Source: Shinella zoogloeoides
Lineage (GTDB): Bacteria > Pseudomonadota > Alphaproteobacteria > Rhizobiales > Rhizobiaceae
Assembly (NCBI RefSeq): GCF_030733845.1
Contig: NZ_CP132311.1
Span: 499,501-563,500, forward strand
Direction: 5' to 3'
DNA length: 64,000 nt
Below are positions 1-7,040 of the stretch, in pieces; the stretch's first letter is position 1; each line of letters begins with the position of its first letter. A program made the position numbers and the translations under genes. The notes under the pieces were generated by a model. That model was given only the letters and a program-made list of their open reading frames with translations, did not search any database and was not told the origin of the DNA.

Positions 1-237
1 TCTTTACAGGAAACGTTGCAGCCGGGAGGGTATGTGACGCTTTGGTGCGATGGTGGCGGCAACGGGATCATGCACTATTACATTTCCTTCGCCGGGAAGA
101 GTTATCACCTGGAAGGCTGGAAACACTACTCTTTTGAACATAGCGCTCAAATTGCTGCAACGGATCTGTTTTTTGCTGGCACGGCGGATGAATTGATTCA
201 AAAGCGCGATGGGTGGGCCCGTGCGGCTGGCCGGTGA
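1..237 (+). CDS. C-terminal part of an unrecognised protein, cut by the window edge
   Basis: The frame is open from the first base and stops with TGA at 235-237, so 78 C-terminal residues are visible. The piece is soluble and rich in aromatic residues (for example YYISFAGKSYHLEGW); no membrane segment or catalytic motif is recognised. An internal TTG at 16 could in principle start a 73-residue protein, but nothing resembling a ribosome binding site precedes it, and the amino-acid flavour is the same upstream, so a longer gene entering from the left is more likely. Function unknown. It lies in the decayed accessory segment that continues to about 4611. Confidence 0.45.
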   Translation, partial: SLQETLQPGGYVTLWCDGGGNGIMHYYISFAGKSYHLEGWKHYSFEHSAQIAATDLFFAGTADELIQKRDGWARAAGR

Positions 238-395
238 AGAGTAGCCGAGCGGAAGGCGGTTCCAGGGCAGAACACCACCAGCAGGCTATCAGCCAGCGCC
301 TCGGCTCTTGAGAGGGGCACCGACGCTCCCGCACGCTCGCTGGGGGCCGTGTCTTCGAAGAGTGGTGCCCGGCGATCAATCTCGGCCGAGCAGGC

Positions 396-674
396 TTATG
401 TGATCCGCTCGACAAGCGTAATCGTCACGCGGTCACCAGGTTGCTTTCCTATCGATCGTAAAATCTCCGACTTGAGTGGGAGCTTGTGCGTCCCGTCACC
501 TAGGGCCATGAACGAGGTTTGGAAAGGCACGCCTTCGGCGGTCGCGCGAACCTTTACCAACCCTCTGGTTCCGAAAAATTCGGCGGAGTGGGGCCAGACT
601 ACGTAGCACCAACCGCCCTTGGCAGGACTTTGCTGTATCGTGACTTCGAAAGATTGGTCGAGGCTGTATGGCAT
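396..674 (-). CDS. DUF1905 domain protein
   Basis: A 92-residue protein whose whole length fits the small beta-rich DUF1905 family: an N-terminal strand region with GGWCYVVWP, a central [18 protein letters not shown] and a C-terminal GDRVTITL. Members occur alone or fused to a bacteriocin-protection (OmdA/YdeI) domain; this one is stand-alone. The biochemical role of the family is unknown. The start is supported by AGGAG seven bases before the ATG on the minus strand. It is a monocistronic gene in the accessory region and looks intact. Confidence 0.75.
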   Translation of the reverse strand: MPYSLDQSFEVTIQQSPAKGGWCYVVWPHSAEFFGTRGLVKVRATAEGVPFQTSFMALGDGTHKLPLKSEILRSIGKQPGDRVTITLVERIT

Positions 675-850
675 GGTGGGTCTCCTAGACGGTTTATCTC
701 TAGGACGCGCGGAGGTTCATGGATCCGACAGCAAGCATGAAATTTCATAGGGAAGAGCCCCGACAAGCCCACCCATAAATGGGCGCTGCGGGCGGAACAT
801 CGCGACGGCATCTTTGTTTTCAATGAATAACGAAAACAAGGGAGGACGAG

Positions 851-1093
851 ATGTTTCAGGCATCTCTCGGCGGCGGCTTCGGCGCGCAAGGATACGGGCT
901 GCGCGCGTCGATAAGTGCCGCGATCGCGTACGATGAGCTATGCGCTCAGCACCAAATCGAACTTGTCTTTGAGCCAAATGCGGTAATCATCCACGGACGT
1001 ATCCCGGCCAATGTGGCGCGTCGTGTGCGAACGATCATCGGTGAGGTTGCCGGTCCAATCCCCGTCTGGGATCGATCGTTTTGGCTTGATTGA
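851..1093 (+). CDS. Small hypothetical protein, 80 residues
   Basis: An 80-residue ORF whose ATG is preceded by a strong GGGAGG-type ribosome binding site (aagggaggacgag), which is the main support for it being a gene. The N-terminus is glycine rich (GGGFGAQGYG). The C-terminal half (ELVFEPNAVIIHGRIPANVA) is vaguely like a short BON-type fold, with a strand followed by 'V-I-I-H-G-R-I' and a helix, but this is only an impression. No signal peptide or membrane segment is seen. Function unknown. Confidence 0.5.
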   Translation: MFQASLGGGFGAQGYGLRASISAAIAYDELCAQHQIELVFEPNAVIIHGRIPANVARRVRTIIGEVAGPIPVWDRSFWLD

Positions 1094-1166
1094 CCCCGGC
1101 GTACAGCACGTGTCCGTTAACAATCCGGCGCGCTTCTGCGTGCAAAAGATAACCATTCATAAATAG

Positions 1167-1433
1167 AAGGCCTTCGCAGACCGGACGGGCGCGCGGCTGC
1201 GCATCGTCACGCAGTTCGGTTTCGACGCGGAAAAGACCATCGCATGGGCGGAAAACCTTCTCCGTCTTGGGCTCGACATGCCTGTTCACATCGGTGTCGC
1301 CGGGCCGGCGAAGATCTCGACGCTCATCAAGTACGGAACGCTGTGCGGGGTCGGCAATTCCCTTTCGATGCTGACACGCCACGCGGGCAACCTCATGTCG
1401 CTGGCGACAGGCTACACTTGCACTCGCAGTTGA
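1167..1433 (+). pseudogene. Fragment of a methylenetetrahydrofolate reductase-like gene (MetF family)
   Basis: Reading frame 3 between the stops at 1164 and 1431 encodes about 88 residues with no start codon of its own. The text contains TQFGFDAEKTIAWAENLL, then a run with DMPVHIGVAGPAKISTLIKY, then CGVGNSLSMLTRHAGNL. This matches the central and C-terminal part of the one-carbon MTHFR-like proteins found near glycine-betaine and dimethylated-compound catabolism genes (TQFCFD, IGVPGP, CGVGNS). The roughly 180 N-terminal residues carrying most of the flavin site and the final C-terminal part are missing, so it is a relic. It shows that the accessory segment was assembled from broken genes. Confidence 0.7.
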
Positions 1434-1461
1434 TAGCAGGATTTTGTTTCGGTAGAGATAT

Positions 1462-2058
1462 ATGACGCGGAAACTCATGTTTCGTGTCGACAACAAGTTC
1501 ACGTTGGCTACAGGGGCGCCCTCGCATATGATCGATACAACCACAGTCCTCGACATCGAAGCTGACCTCGGCCTGACGATGCTGAGAGCGCGGGCAATTG
1601 AGGGATCTCGACCGCATGAGACGGTGCTGGATGGCCTGATCATTCATCTGCCTTGGGGGGACGTCGAGGCAGTCAAGGTCGAGTCCGGTTTGCGCTTTAC
1701 CTTGTCGGCGGATGATCGCGATAGGCTTTTTCTGTTGCAGGAAGTGGTCGACAAACGGCTCGATCAGGCCGGGATTGCGCTTGATCGGCGATGGTCACTC
1801 AATGATCTGGGCGGGCTTCCGCCGAACCTCGCTTTCACAAAAGTCGATGCGGTCTACCGGCTATCTCCCTCTTACTATCGCGTGCGACTAGGCGACACGG
1901 ATCTCAGCCGTTTCTTTCGTGATGGTCTCCATTTCCGTCTGCTCTTCGGGCCTGACCTTCATCCCGGCGCTTGGCCCACTATCGGTTCGGATGGTCGTAT
2001 CGAATGGCCCGGTGGTATCACGTCTTGGCACCGCCCCGTCTACACTGCACGAGTCGTA
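1462..2058 (+). pseudogene. Truncated siderophore-interacting protein (DUF2218 plus FAD-binding SIP domain)
   Basis: About 197 genuine residues. The first 95 or so resemble DUF2218 (GLIIHLPWGDVEAVKVESG, then LQEVVDKRL). From residue about 130 the sequence looks like the FAD-binding domain of siderophore-interacting ferric reductases: SPSYYRVRLGDTDLSRF, FRLLFGPDLHPGAW and a final RPVYTAR, which matches the flavin-binding RPVYTxR strand. Right after this motif homology stops, at about 2050-2058, and the open frame merely continues to 2535 through the antisense of the next gene. The NADPH-binding half is therefore lost. In life the family reduces ferric siderophores in the cytoplasm. Confidence 0.7.
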
Positions 2059-2562
2059 GGGGATATTCTCCCGATCGCAGATTTTGGCAAGACCATTGCC
2101 GCTGATCCCATACTCCTCCGCCAAGCGCGACAGCGGCGTTGTCCACACCGCGCCGTAGAGTTCCTCTCGTGTCATCGTCGTCGGTTGTGTTGGACGTGGC
2201 TTTGGCGAGGCTTGCACTGGATCTTCGACAGGGGGCACAAGAACCTGTTGCGTATCAACGGACACGGAACCAGCATCTGGGTGAGCTTCGACATATTTCA
2301 GTTTGCGCTTAATGCGCGGCTTCTCGGTATCCAGAATAAGTGGCTCGAAACATCCAGTTGGTGTTGGCGGCAAAGGCGGCTGCTCGACAGGCTTTCCGAA
2401 CTCCTTTCGTATCCAATGTCCGGGCGATGGCGTTGGAATATCGGCGCGTCGCAGCAACGCGCTGAGATTGCCCGTAGTCGTCCCGAGTTCGACAACCAAG
2501 TGCGAGATGGGCTTGGACCAAACGCGGTCATATAGCTCTTGGCGGGTGAAGTGGTGTTCCAT
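1888..2562 (-). pseudogene. C-terminally truncated protein with two TREELY-VW modules
   Basis: The first 169 residues look authentic and contain two copies of one module: TRQELYDRVWSKPISHL with TPSPGHWIRKEFGKP at residues 6-55, and TREELYGAVWTTPLSRL with ICDRENIPY at about 130-169. Proteins with this module (often TREELY.LVW..PM..LA...G.S...L.K.C....IP.P..GYW) are common, uncharacterised and probably DNA binding through a short helix-turn-helix. The second module breaks off after ENIPY exactly where the siderophore-interacting gene on the other strand breaks off. The remaining frame down to 1888 is antisense of that gene and is not homologous. Confidence 0.6.
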
Positions 2563-2857
2563 GGCAAGGAGAATATGTGGGTCATTAAGAAAAAGGGATG
2601 AACGGCGTCATTTAGAACAAAAAAAGAACGCAAGGCAACCTAGGTCGTCCCAAAATTCACTATTCGACAGAACGCAGCATCCCTATGTAATGGAGTGGTA
2701 GTTCGTCGAGGGAACAACCGCGATAGGCGAGCGGACGCCGGAGCAATGGCAGTTGGACGCTTTCGGTCAGGTCAAGCTTGGCTGCATGCAATGGGGCTCG
2801 CTGAATGACGGCGCTTGCTACGACATCTGTTACAGTAAGAGGGAGTAAGTTTTGGGA
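2563..2857. other. Intergenic stretch with a possible gene remnant
   Basis: No convincing complete gene. On the plus strand 2702-2848 is an open frame without a good start codon; it ends in the cysteine-bearing text KLGCMQWGSLNDGACYDICY and stops with TAA just before the next gene. It may be the tail of a lost gene. The sequence agagggag at 2838-2845 is the likely ribosome binding site of the downstream gene. Confidence 0.35.
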
Positions 2858-4162
2858 ATGAAGGTATTTTGGTCCTGGCAGAGTGATCGCGATCAGACGC
2901 TCCACCATTATTTTGTCCGTGATGCCCTGAAAGAGGCCTGTAAGCTGATTGCCAGCGATCCCGATTACGAGGAAGCAGAGCGGCCAGAAGTCGATCACGA
3001 CATGAAAAACGTGCCAGGCACGGAGGACATCGCCTCCACCATCCTGGCCAAAATCGCTTCAGCAAACGTCTTTGTCGCAGACATGACGCCGGTCGGCGTC
3101 ACTGACCCGGCCGCCCTGCAGCCGGGTGTTCCGGAGGGAAAACGCTCCGAGCCGAAGTATCTCCAAAACCCGAATGTCATGTCGGAGCTCGGCTATGCCG
3201 AGCGCGCCGTTACTACGGGCCGTATCGTTCTGGTCGCCAATGCAGCGCACTATCCCGGTCCAGAGGCGCTGCCTTTCGACTGGCGCCACCGCAGTGGTGC
3301 CAAGACCTACAAGCTTGCCGACGGCGCGACCAAGGCGGAGATTACAGAGGAAAGGAAGCGGTTCGCCAAGGTCCTCAAGGACCAAATTCAACCGATCCTC
3401 GCAGCGCAGGTACCCGCACAGTCGGCGCCTCCTGCGATCGCTTGGCAGCCAGCCAGCGGCGACGATCCTGCCATCTGGAAAGGCGCCGAGAAAAATCTGG
3501 AATTCCGCAACGGTTCGATGGGCGAGCCGCAGCGCCACGTCAAGCTGCACTCTGGCCGACGGATTTTCGCCCGTATAGCTCCCGCGCAATGGACGCCACC
3601 GCCGCGCAGCGACCTCGAGTCACGGATCTCGAACGTCGGCCTCCACATCCGCAGCCGCGATGGCGACTGGGGACTCAATCGAGACGGCGCCTTGTCGGTC
3701 TGGGGGCGTATCGAATCCGAGCGCAACGAGATGGACGTCTGGAACGCCACGCAATGGTTCCAGCAAACCGGCGAACTTTGGGCAGTCAACTGCAACAGCT
3801 TCAGTGAACATGAGGGCAAGACGTACTTCTCGTCCGCGATCCCGTTCGGGCAGCTCGATGAATTCCTTCGCAAAGGCATCGTGGCGATCCGCGAGATGGG
3901 CGGCAAAGGGCCTATCGGTATCAAGCTCGGAGCAACCGATCTCAGCCAGACTGTTCTCCCCGATCCCTACAGGAACTTACGTTACGAAGACGTCGCGAGC
4001 CACGCTGCAGCGGAGCAGGAGGCGGAAGACTGGACCCCAGGTGTACGCCGCGAGCTCCTCCTTCGGTTCTGGAACGAGCTGCGGGATGCCTACGGGCAGC
4101 CACCGATGGACATGGACGAGTTCGAGCGCGCCGCTGAAATCCGGCCACTAGAAAAGCCATAG
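2858..4162 (+). CDS. TIR-like nucleotide-binding domain protein, candidate immune effector
   Basis: A 434-residue protein. The N-terminal 160 residues have the layout of a TIR-like (CAP12/MTH538-type) fold: strand 1 KVFWSWQSD, a helix, DIASTILAKIASANVFVADMT as the second core strand, and PNVMSELGYA with a glutamate in the place of the NADase-type catalytic Glu, then RIVLVAN. Such domains typically cleave NAD or bind nucleotide signals in anti-phage systems. The C-terminal 270 residues (with IWKGAEKNLEFRNG, DVWNATQWFQQTG and a final helix-rich tail) match no domain I recognise and may sense the trigger. The start is chosen at ATG 2858; TTG at 2852 has better spacing to the upstream agagggag. 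It is stand-alone, with no cyclase or other defence gene beside it. Confidence 0.6.
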   Translation: MKVFWSWQSDRDQTLHHYFVRDALKEACKLIASDPDYEEAERPEVDHDMKNVPGTEDIASTILAKIASANVFVADMTPVGVTDPAALQPGVPEGKRSEPKYLQNPNVMSELGYAERAVTTGRIVLVANAAHYPGPEALPFDWRHRSGAKTYKLADGATKAEITEERKRFAKVLKDQIQPILAAQVPAQSAPPAIAWQPASGDDPAIWKGAEKNLEFRNGSMGEPQRHVKLHSGRRIFARIAPAQWTPPPRSDLESRISNVGLHIRSRDGDWGLNRDGALSVWGRIESERNEMDVWNATQWFQQTGELWAVNCNSFSEHEGKTYFSSAIPFGQLDEFLRKGIVAIREMGGKGPIGIKLGATDLSQTVLPDPYRNLRYEDVASHAAAEQEAEDWTPGVRRELLLRFWNELRDAYGQPPMDMDEFERAAEIRPLEKP

Positions 4163-4570
4163 CACGCGCCGGAGATAGCCGCTTCAGAACGATCGCCCGG
4201 ACCGACGCTTCCACGTCCGCAGTCCGGGCGGCGCCACTTTCGTGAACCCGGTGTTCTCGCTCGCGAAACAGATTTTTGGCCTCGAACGAACACATCGCCG
4301 CGAGCCTATGCTAACGACATCTGATCACCGGAACTGGCGAACAGTGCGGATCGAAAGAGCCGTCTTATCTCGCCGGGACCAGCCGCGTGTGCCGTCTAAC
4401 GCACCAGCAGTCACTATTGTCCATCAGCGTGATGAGGTCGTCGGAGGCCGCGACTTCTGAATCGGATGGAGTTGTATGAGCAGACCGGCGTAAAAGCTTC
4501 ACGCCACCGCCCGAAAAAGCCCGATACAATGCTCGGCGGCGCGAAACTCCAGCATTGCAGTAGGCCTAGG
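4163..4570. other. Gene-free stretch at the island edge
   Basis: About 400 bases without a supportable gene. Short open frames exist on both strands but lack ribosome binding sites and recognisable text. The stretch separates the TIR-like gene from the tRNA-derived att-like sequence and probably belongs to the integrated element. Confidence 0.5.
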
Positions 4571-4611
4571 CGAAGATCGCAAGTTAAGATGAAATCCTGC
4601 CCCCGCAACCA
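4571..4611 (+). other. Degraded 3' end of tRNA-fMet, likely attachment-site scar
   Basis: The last 20 bases (4592-4611) are aaatcctgcccccgcaacca, the 3' T-arm, acceptor strand and CCA expected of alphaproteobacterial initiator tRNA. The match extends leftward with two G-to-A changes and a small insertion (gaagatcgcaagtt against gaaggtcgcaggtt). The 5' half of the tRNA is not recognisable, so this is not a working gene. tRNA 3' ends are the classic attB sites of tyrosine-recombinase elements. The decayed genes lie to its left and metabolic genes of ordinary type to its right beyond the IS, so it probably marks one end of an integrated element. No integrase gene is present in the window. Confidence 0.6.
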
Positions 4612-4613
4612 AT

Positions 4614-4655
4614 GCCAAAAAGCCCCCGTCGCAGAAATGCTCGGGGGCTTTTGGC
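4614..4655 (+). terminator. Strong hairpin directly after the tRNA-fMet fragment
   Basis: Arms gccaaaaagcccccg (4614-4628) and cgggggcttttggc (4642-4655) pair almost perfectly, with one unpaired A, around a 13-base loop. The right arm contains TTTT, so it could terminate on the plus strand, and the A run gives the same on the minus strand. Its place just after the CCA fits the natural terminator of a tRNA-fMet gene carried along with the attachment core. Confidence 0.65.
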
Positions 4656-4657
4656 GT

Positions 4658-5603
4658 TCAATGGGCAAAAGGACGCCAAACGCACTCCGCCGTCGCCCGC
4701 CTAATGACCTGAGCCCCGACTTCCCTCCAGTTTTTGGGAGAGTCTTGGGTTTTCAATCTGGCTTCATGCGGCCTGTTTTCCATAGCCATTTTCATTGCGA
4801 ACTCGCTGGGAGTGATGTTGCCCAGCGATGAGTGCGGTCTGTTTCTATTGTAATCCTCCTTCCATGCGGGGATAGCGGCTCGTGCGTGGGCGAGCGACGA
4901 GAACAGGGTTTCGTTGAGGCATTCGTCTCGAAAGCTGCCGTTGAAGCTCTCGAAGAAACCGTTCTGTATCGGCTTGCCGGGGGGCGATGTAATGCCACTC
5001 GACACTTGTTTCCTGGCGCCATTTGAGAACGGCCATACTGGGCATCTCCGTGCCGTTGTCCGAGACGATCGTCTTCGGCTTTCCCCGTCTGGCGATGAGG
5101 CTGTCCAGCTCGCGAGCAAGCCGCGCGCCCGACAAGGATGTGTCTGCGATCAGGCACAGGTATTCCCGGGTGAAGTCGTCGACGACAGCCAGAACACGGA
5201 AGCGGCGACCATCCGTGAAGGCATCGCTGACGAAGTCCAGGCTCCAGCGCTCGTTGGGGCGTGACGGCAAAGCCAGGGGACGCCTCGTCCCTAAGGCCCG
5301 TTTGCGACCGCCGCGCTTGCGCACCGTCAGCTTCTCCTCCCGATAAAGCCGCCTGAGCTTCTTCAGGTTCATGACGATCCCTTGCCGGTCCAGCATGACG
5401 TGGATGCGCCGATAACCGAAGCGGCGGCGCTCCGACGCAACCTTCTTCATCGCCTCCCGAATGGCCGTATCGTCAGGCCGCACGCTGCGGTATCGCATGG
5501 TGGACCGATCAAATGACAACACCTCGCACGCCCGACGCTGGCTCACCCCATGCTGCGCACAGACATGAGCCACCGCATTCCACTTCACATCGGGCGTCAC
5601 CAT
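4658..5603 (-). pseudogene. IS3-family transposase orfB, frameshifted
   Basis: From ATG 5603 the frame reads an HTH_21-like region (HGVSQRRACEVL, RRFGYRRIHVML) and an rve integrase core with NERWSLDFVSDAF (first Asp) and IVSDNGTE (second Asp). At about 4978-4985 a run of six G (six C on the coding strand) shifts the frame. The rest, [20 protein letters not shown] with the catalytic Glu region and then [12 protein letters not shown], continues in another frame to a stop at 4658. One base fewer in the run would restore a continuous DDE protein of about 315 residues. That frame reads past the left IS end by 47 bases, suggesting that its normal stop was lost or the end was rearranged. Confidence 0.85.
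4705..4744 (+). repeat. Left terminal inverted repeat of the IS
   Basis: It begins TGACCTGAGCCCC and ends ttttgggagagtc. The reverse complement aligns with the right end over about 36 bases with scattered mismatches and one gap; the outer 13 bases differ at a single position. Confidence 0.8.
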
Positions 5604-5856
5604 TTTTTGAGGCCACGTCCTTCAGGATCGCATTGTCCAGCATGGTCTGGGCGAGCAGTTTCTTTAGCTTGGCAGCGCCTTCAATTGCGGGCTCGGAAAC
5701 GTCCATCCCGCCATACTTCGCCATGTATTTGTAGAAGGTTGCATCCGAGATGCCGTGCTTGCGGCAGACATTGGTCGTCTTCGCACCCACCTCCTGCTCC
5801 TTAAGCATCCCGATGATCTGTTCTTCCGTGAACCGGGAACGCTTCATGTCGTCCAT
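5509..5856 (-). CDS. IS3-family transposase orfA
   Basis: The N-terminal 88 residues form the HTH_Tnp_1 domain typical of IS3 orfA: RSRFTEEQIIGMLKEQEVG, CRKHGISDATFYKY, and a leucine-rich region AAKLKKLLAQTMLDNAILKDV that normally makes the zipper. Translation may begin at ATG 5856 or 5844 (MKRSRF). The frame continues past the usual end (ASKN at the A-rich slippage site, six A) for a further 30 or so residues in the overlap with orfB. Most orfA proteins stop near this site, so the tail is probably due to a one-base loss and is not meaningful. Confidence 0.8.
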   Translation of the reverse strand: MDDMKRSRFTEEQIIGMLKEQEVGAKTTNVCRKHGISDATFYKYMAKYGGMDVSEPAIEGAAKLKKLLAQTMLDNAILKDVASKNGDARCEVECGGSCLCAAWGEPASGVRGVVI

Positions 5857-5871
5857 CTCCTCAATGTGACG

Positions 5872-5912
5872 GACTCTACCAAAATTTGGAGCAAGTTCAG
5901 GGGCACAGGTCA
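5872..5912 (-). repeat. Right terminal inverted repeat of the IS
   Basis: It runs from gactctaccaaaatttgg to GGGGCACAGGTCA and mirrors the left repeat. The terminal CA dinucleotide pairs with the TG of the left end, as in IS3-family elements. It lies upstream of orfA. Confidence 0.8.
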
Positions 5913-5940
5913 GCGGGCAAGGGCCGTCCGGCGATTGGCG

Positions 5941-6870
5941 TTATCGCCGGTGGTCGTCGTCGAGTTCCCGGAGGAAGGAGGGCATGTTCGAGCGAACGAT
6001 CCTGAAGAGGAAGTCGATCACCATTTTCACCCGCGGCACATTGCGCAGGTCATGGTGGCAGATCAGCCAGTAGGTGCGCCGAAGCTCGATCTCGTCGGCA
6101 AGGGCGATCTGGAGTTCGGGGTGCTGCTTGGCGACGAAATGCGGCAGGATGCAAAGGCCAAGATCGTTCCGCGTCGCCGTCAACTGGGCGAAGATGCTGG
6201 AGCTCTGGAAGCGCGCCTTGATACCGGGGTGAACGTCGCCGAGATAGTCGAGGCCCGGCGCGAAGATCATGTCCTCGATGTAGCCGATGAAGGGATGCTG
6301 GAGCAACTCGTCACGGTTTCGAATCGGACCGTTCTGCTCGAGGTAGCGGCGGGAGCCGTATACATGCAGGCTGTAGTCGGTGATCTTCTCGTAAAAGTAT
6401 GGGCCGGCTTTCGGCGGGTCGAGGGAGACCGCAAGATCGGCCTCCTTGCGCGAAAGCGACATGATCTGCTGGATCGTCACCAGTTCGAGCGCGAGGTTCG
6501 GATAGCTTGCCGTGAAGTCACGCAGCTGGTGGGTCAGGAAGAAGTTGGCGAACCCTTCGGGCGCGCTCAGGCGGATCACCCCGCGCTGTGCGGTGGCGCC
6601 TCCGGAAATTTCCGCCTGAAGCCTGTCCGTCTCCGCCTCGATCTTTTCGGCCGTATCGACGAAACGCTGGCCTATCGAGGTCAGGACATAGCCGCGCGGG
6701 TTGCGCTCGAACAGCTTCACCTTCAGCGCAAATTCCAGCCGGTCGATACGGCGCGACACGGTGGCGTGGCTCGTTCGCAGCTGTCGGGCGGCCGTCGACA
6801 ATTGTCCCGTCCGGGCGACCGCCAGGAAGTACATCAGGTCGTCCCAGGTGAATTGCGGGTAAGCCGAGAT
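5941..6870 (-). CDS. LysR-family transcriptional regulator
   Basis: It has an N-terminal winged helix-turn-helix (FTWDDLMYFLAVARTG, LSTAARQLRTSHATVSRRID) and a LysR substrate-binding domain from about residue 95 (RGVIRLSAPEG, ADLAVSLDPP). The first ATG (6834) would remove FTWDDL, a conserved part of helix 1. In-frame upstream there is no ATG, GTG or TTG before a stop, but an ATC at 6870 sits five bases after GGAGG and gives a normal-length 309-residue protein. A rare ATC start is therefore proposed. It is divergent from the liv-type operon with an inverted repeat between them, so it probably controls that operon. The effector is unknown. Confidence 0.85.
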   Translation of the reverse strand: MSAYPQFTWDDLMYFLAVARTGQLSTAARQLRTSHATVSRRIDRLEFALKVKLFERNPRGYVLTSIGQRFVDTAEKIEAETDRLQAEISGGATAQRGVIRLSAPEGFANFFLTHQLRDFTASYPNLALELVTIQQIMSLSRKEADLAVSLDPPKAGPYFYEKITDYSLHVYGSRRYLEQNGPIRNRDELLQHPFIGYIEDMIFAPGLDYLGDVHPGIKARFQSSSIFAQLTATRNDLGLCILPHFVAKQHPELQIALADEIELRRTYWLICHHDLRNVPRVKMVIDFLFRIVRSNMPSFLRELDDDHRR

Positions 6871-6880
6871 GGGTGCCTCC

Positions 6881-7008
6881 TCTGTTCAAAAATGAACAGA
6901 CCCTGTTTGCAATTAATTTCAAACGGGCCTTGCGTCAATCGGGCTTTTTGGGAAACTGGCGGCGGGAGGGTCGCTGTCGGGAGAACGGTCGGCCAATTTT
7001 TGAACAGA
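6881..7008. promoter_or_regulatory. Putative LysR operator: tctgttca-aaaa-tgaacaga plus a second half site
   Basis: A perfect inverted repeat with 8-bp arms and a 4-base spacer lies at 6881-6900, just upstream of the ribosome binding site of the LysR gene. The half site tgaacaga recurs at 7001-7008, 33 bases before the transporter start. Two spaced sites of one motif between divergent genes fit the recognition and activation sites of LysR regulators. Confidence 0.55.
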
Positions 7009-7040
7009 TCGCATTTCCAATAATCTCGGGGAGGAGATAC

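Larger units (their letters stand above)
4705..5912 (-). mobile_element. IS3-family insertion sequence, about 1.2 kb, inactivated
   Basis: The element has the orfA/orfB layout of IS3-family transposases on the minus strand and is bounded by imperfect inverted repeats that begin TGACCTGAGCCCC on the left and end GGGGCACAGGTCA on the right. The 1208-bp length is typical of the IS407-like group. The flanking four bases (ctaa at 4701-4704, gcgg at 5913-5916) are not a direct repeat, so no target-site duplication is visible. orfB carries a frameshift. The element sits between the tRNA-derived scar and the LysR gene. Confidence 0.85.

Noticed and set aside
2059..2535. C-terminal extension of the siderophore-interacting frame
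   Set aside because: Homology ends at RPVYTAR; the rest is the antisense of the TREELY-VW protein gene and has no flavodoxin or NADPH-binding text.
4242..4460. 72-codon plus-strand frame between the TIR-like gene and the att scar
   Set aside because: No ribosome binding site and no recognisable protein text; left as intergenic.
4571..4611. Functional tRNA-fMet gene
   Set aside because: Only the 3' third is recognisable, with changes and an insertion in the T arm; D and anticodon arms are absent.
4701..5916. Target-site duplication around the IS
   Set aside because: The four bases on each side (ctaa, gcgg) differ, and no longer direct repeat was seen.
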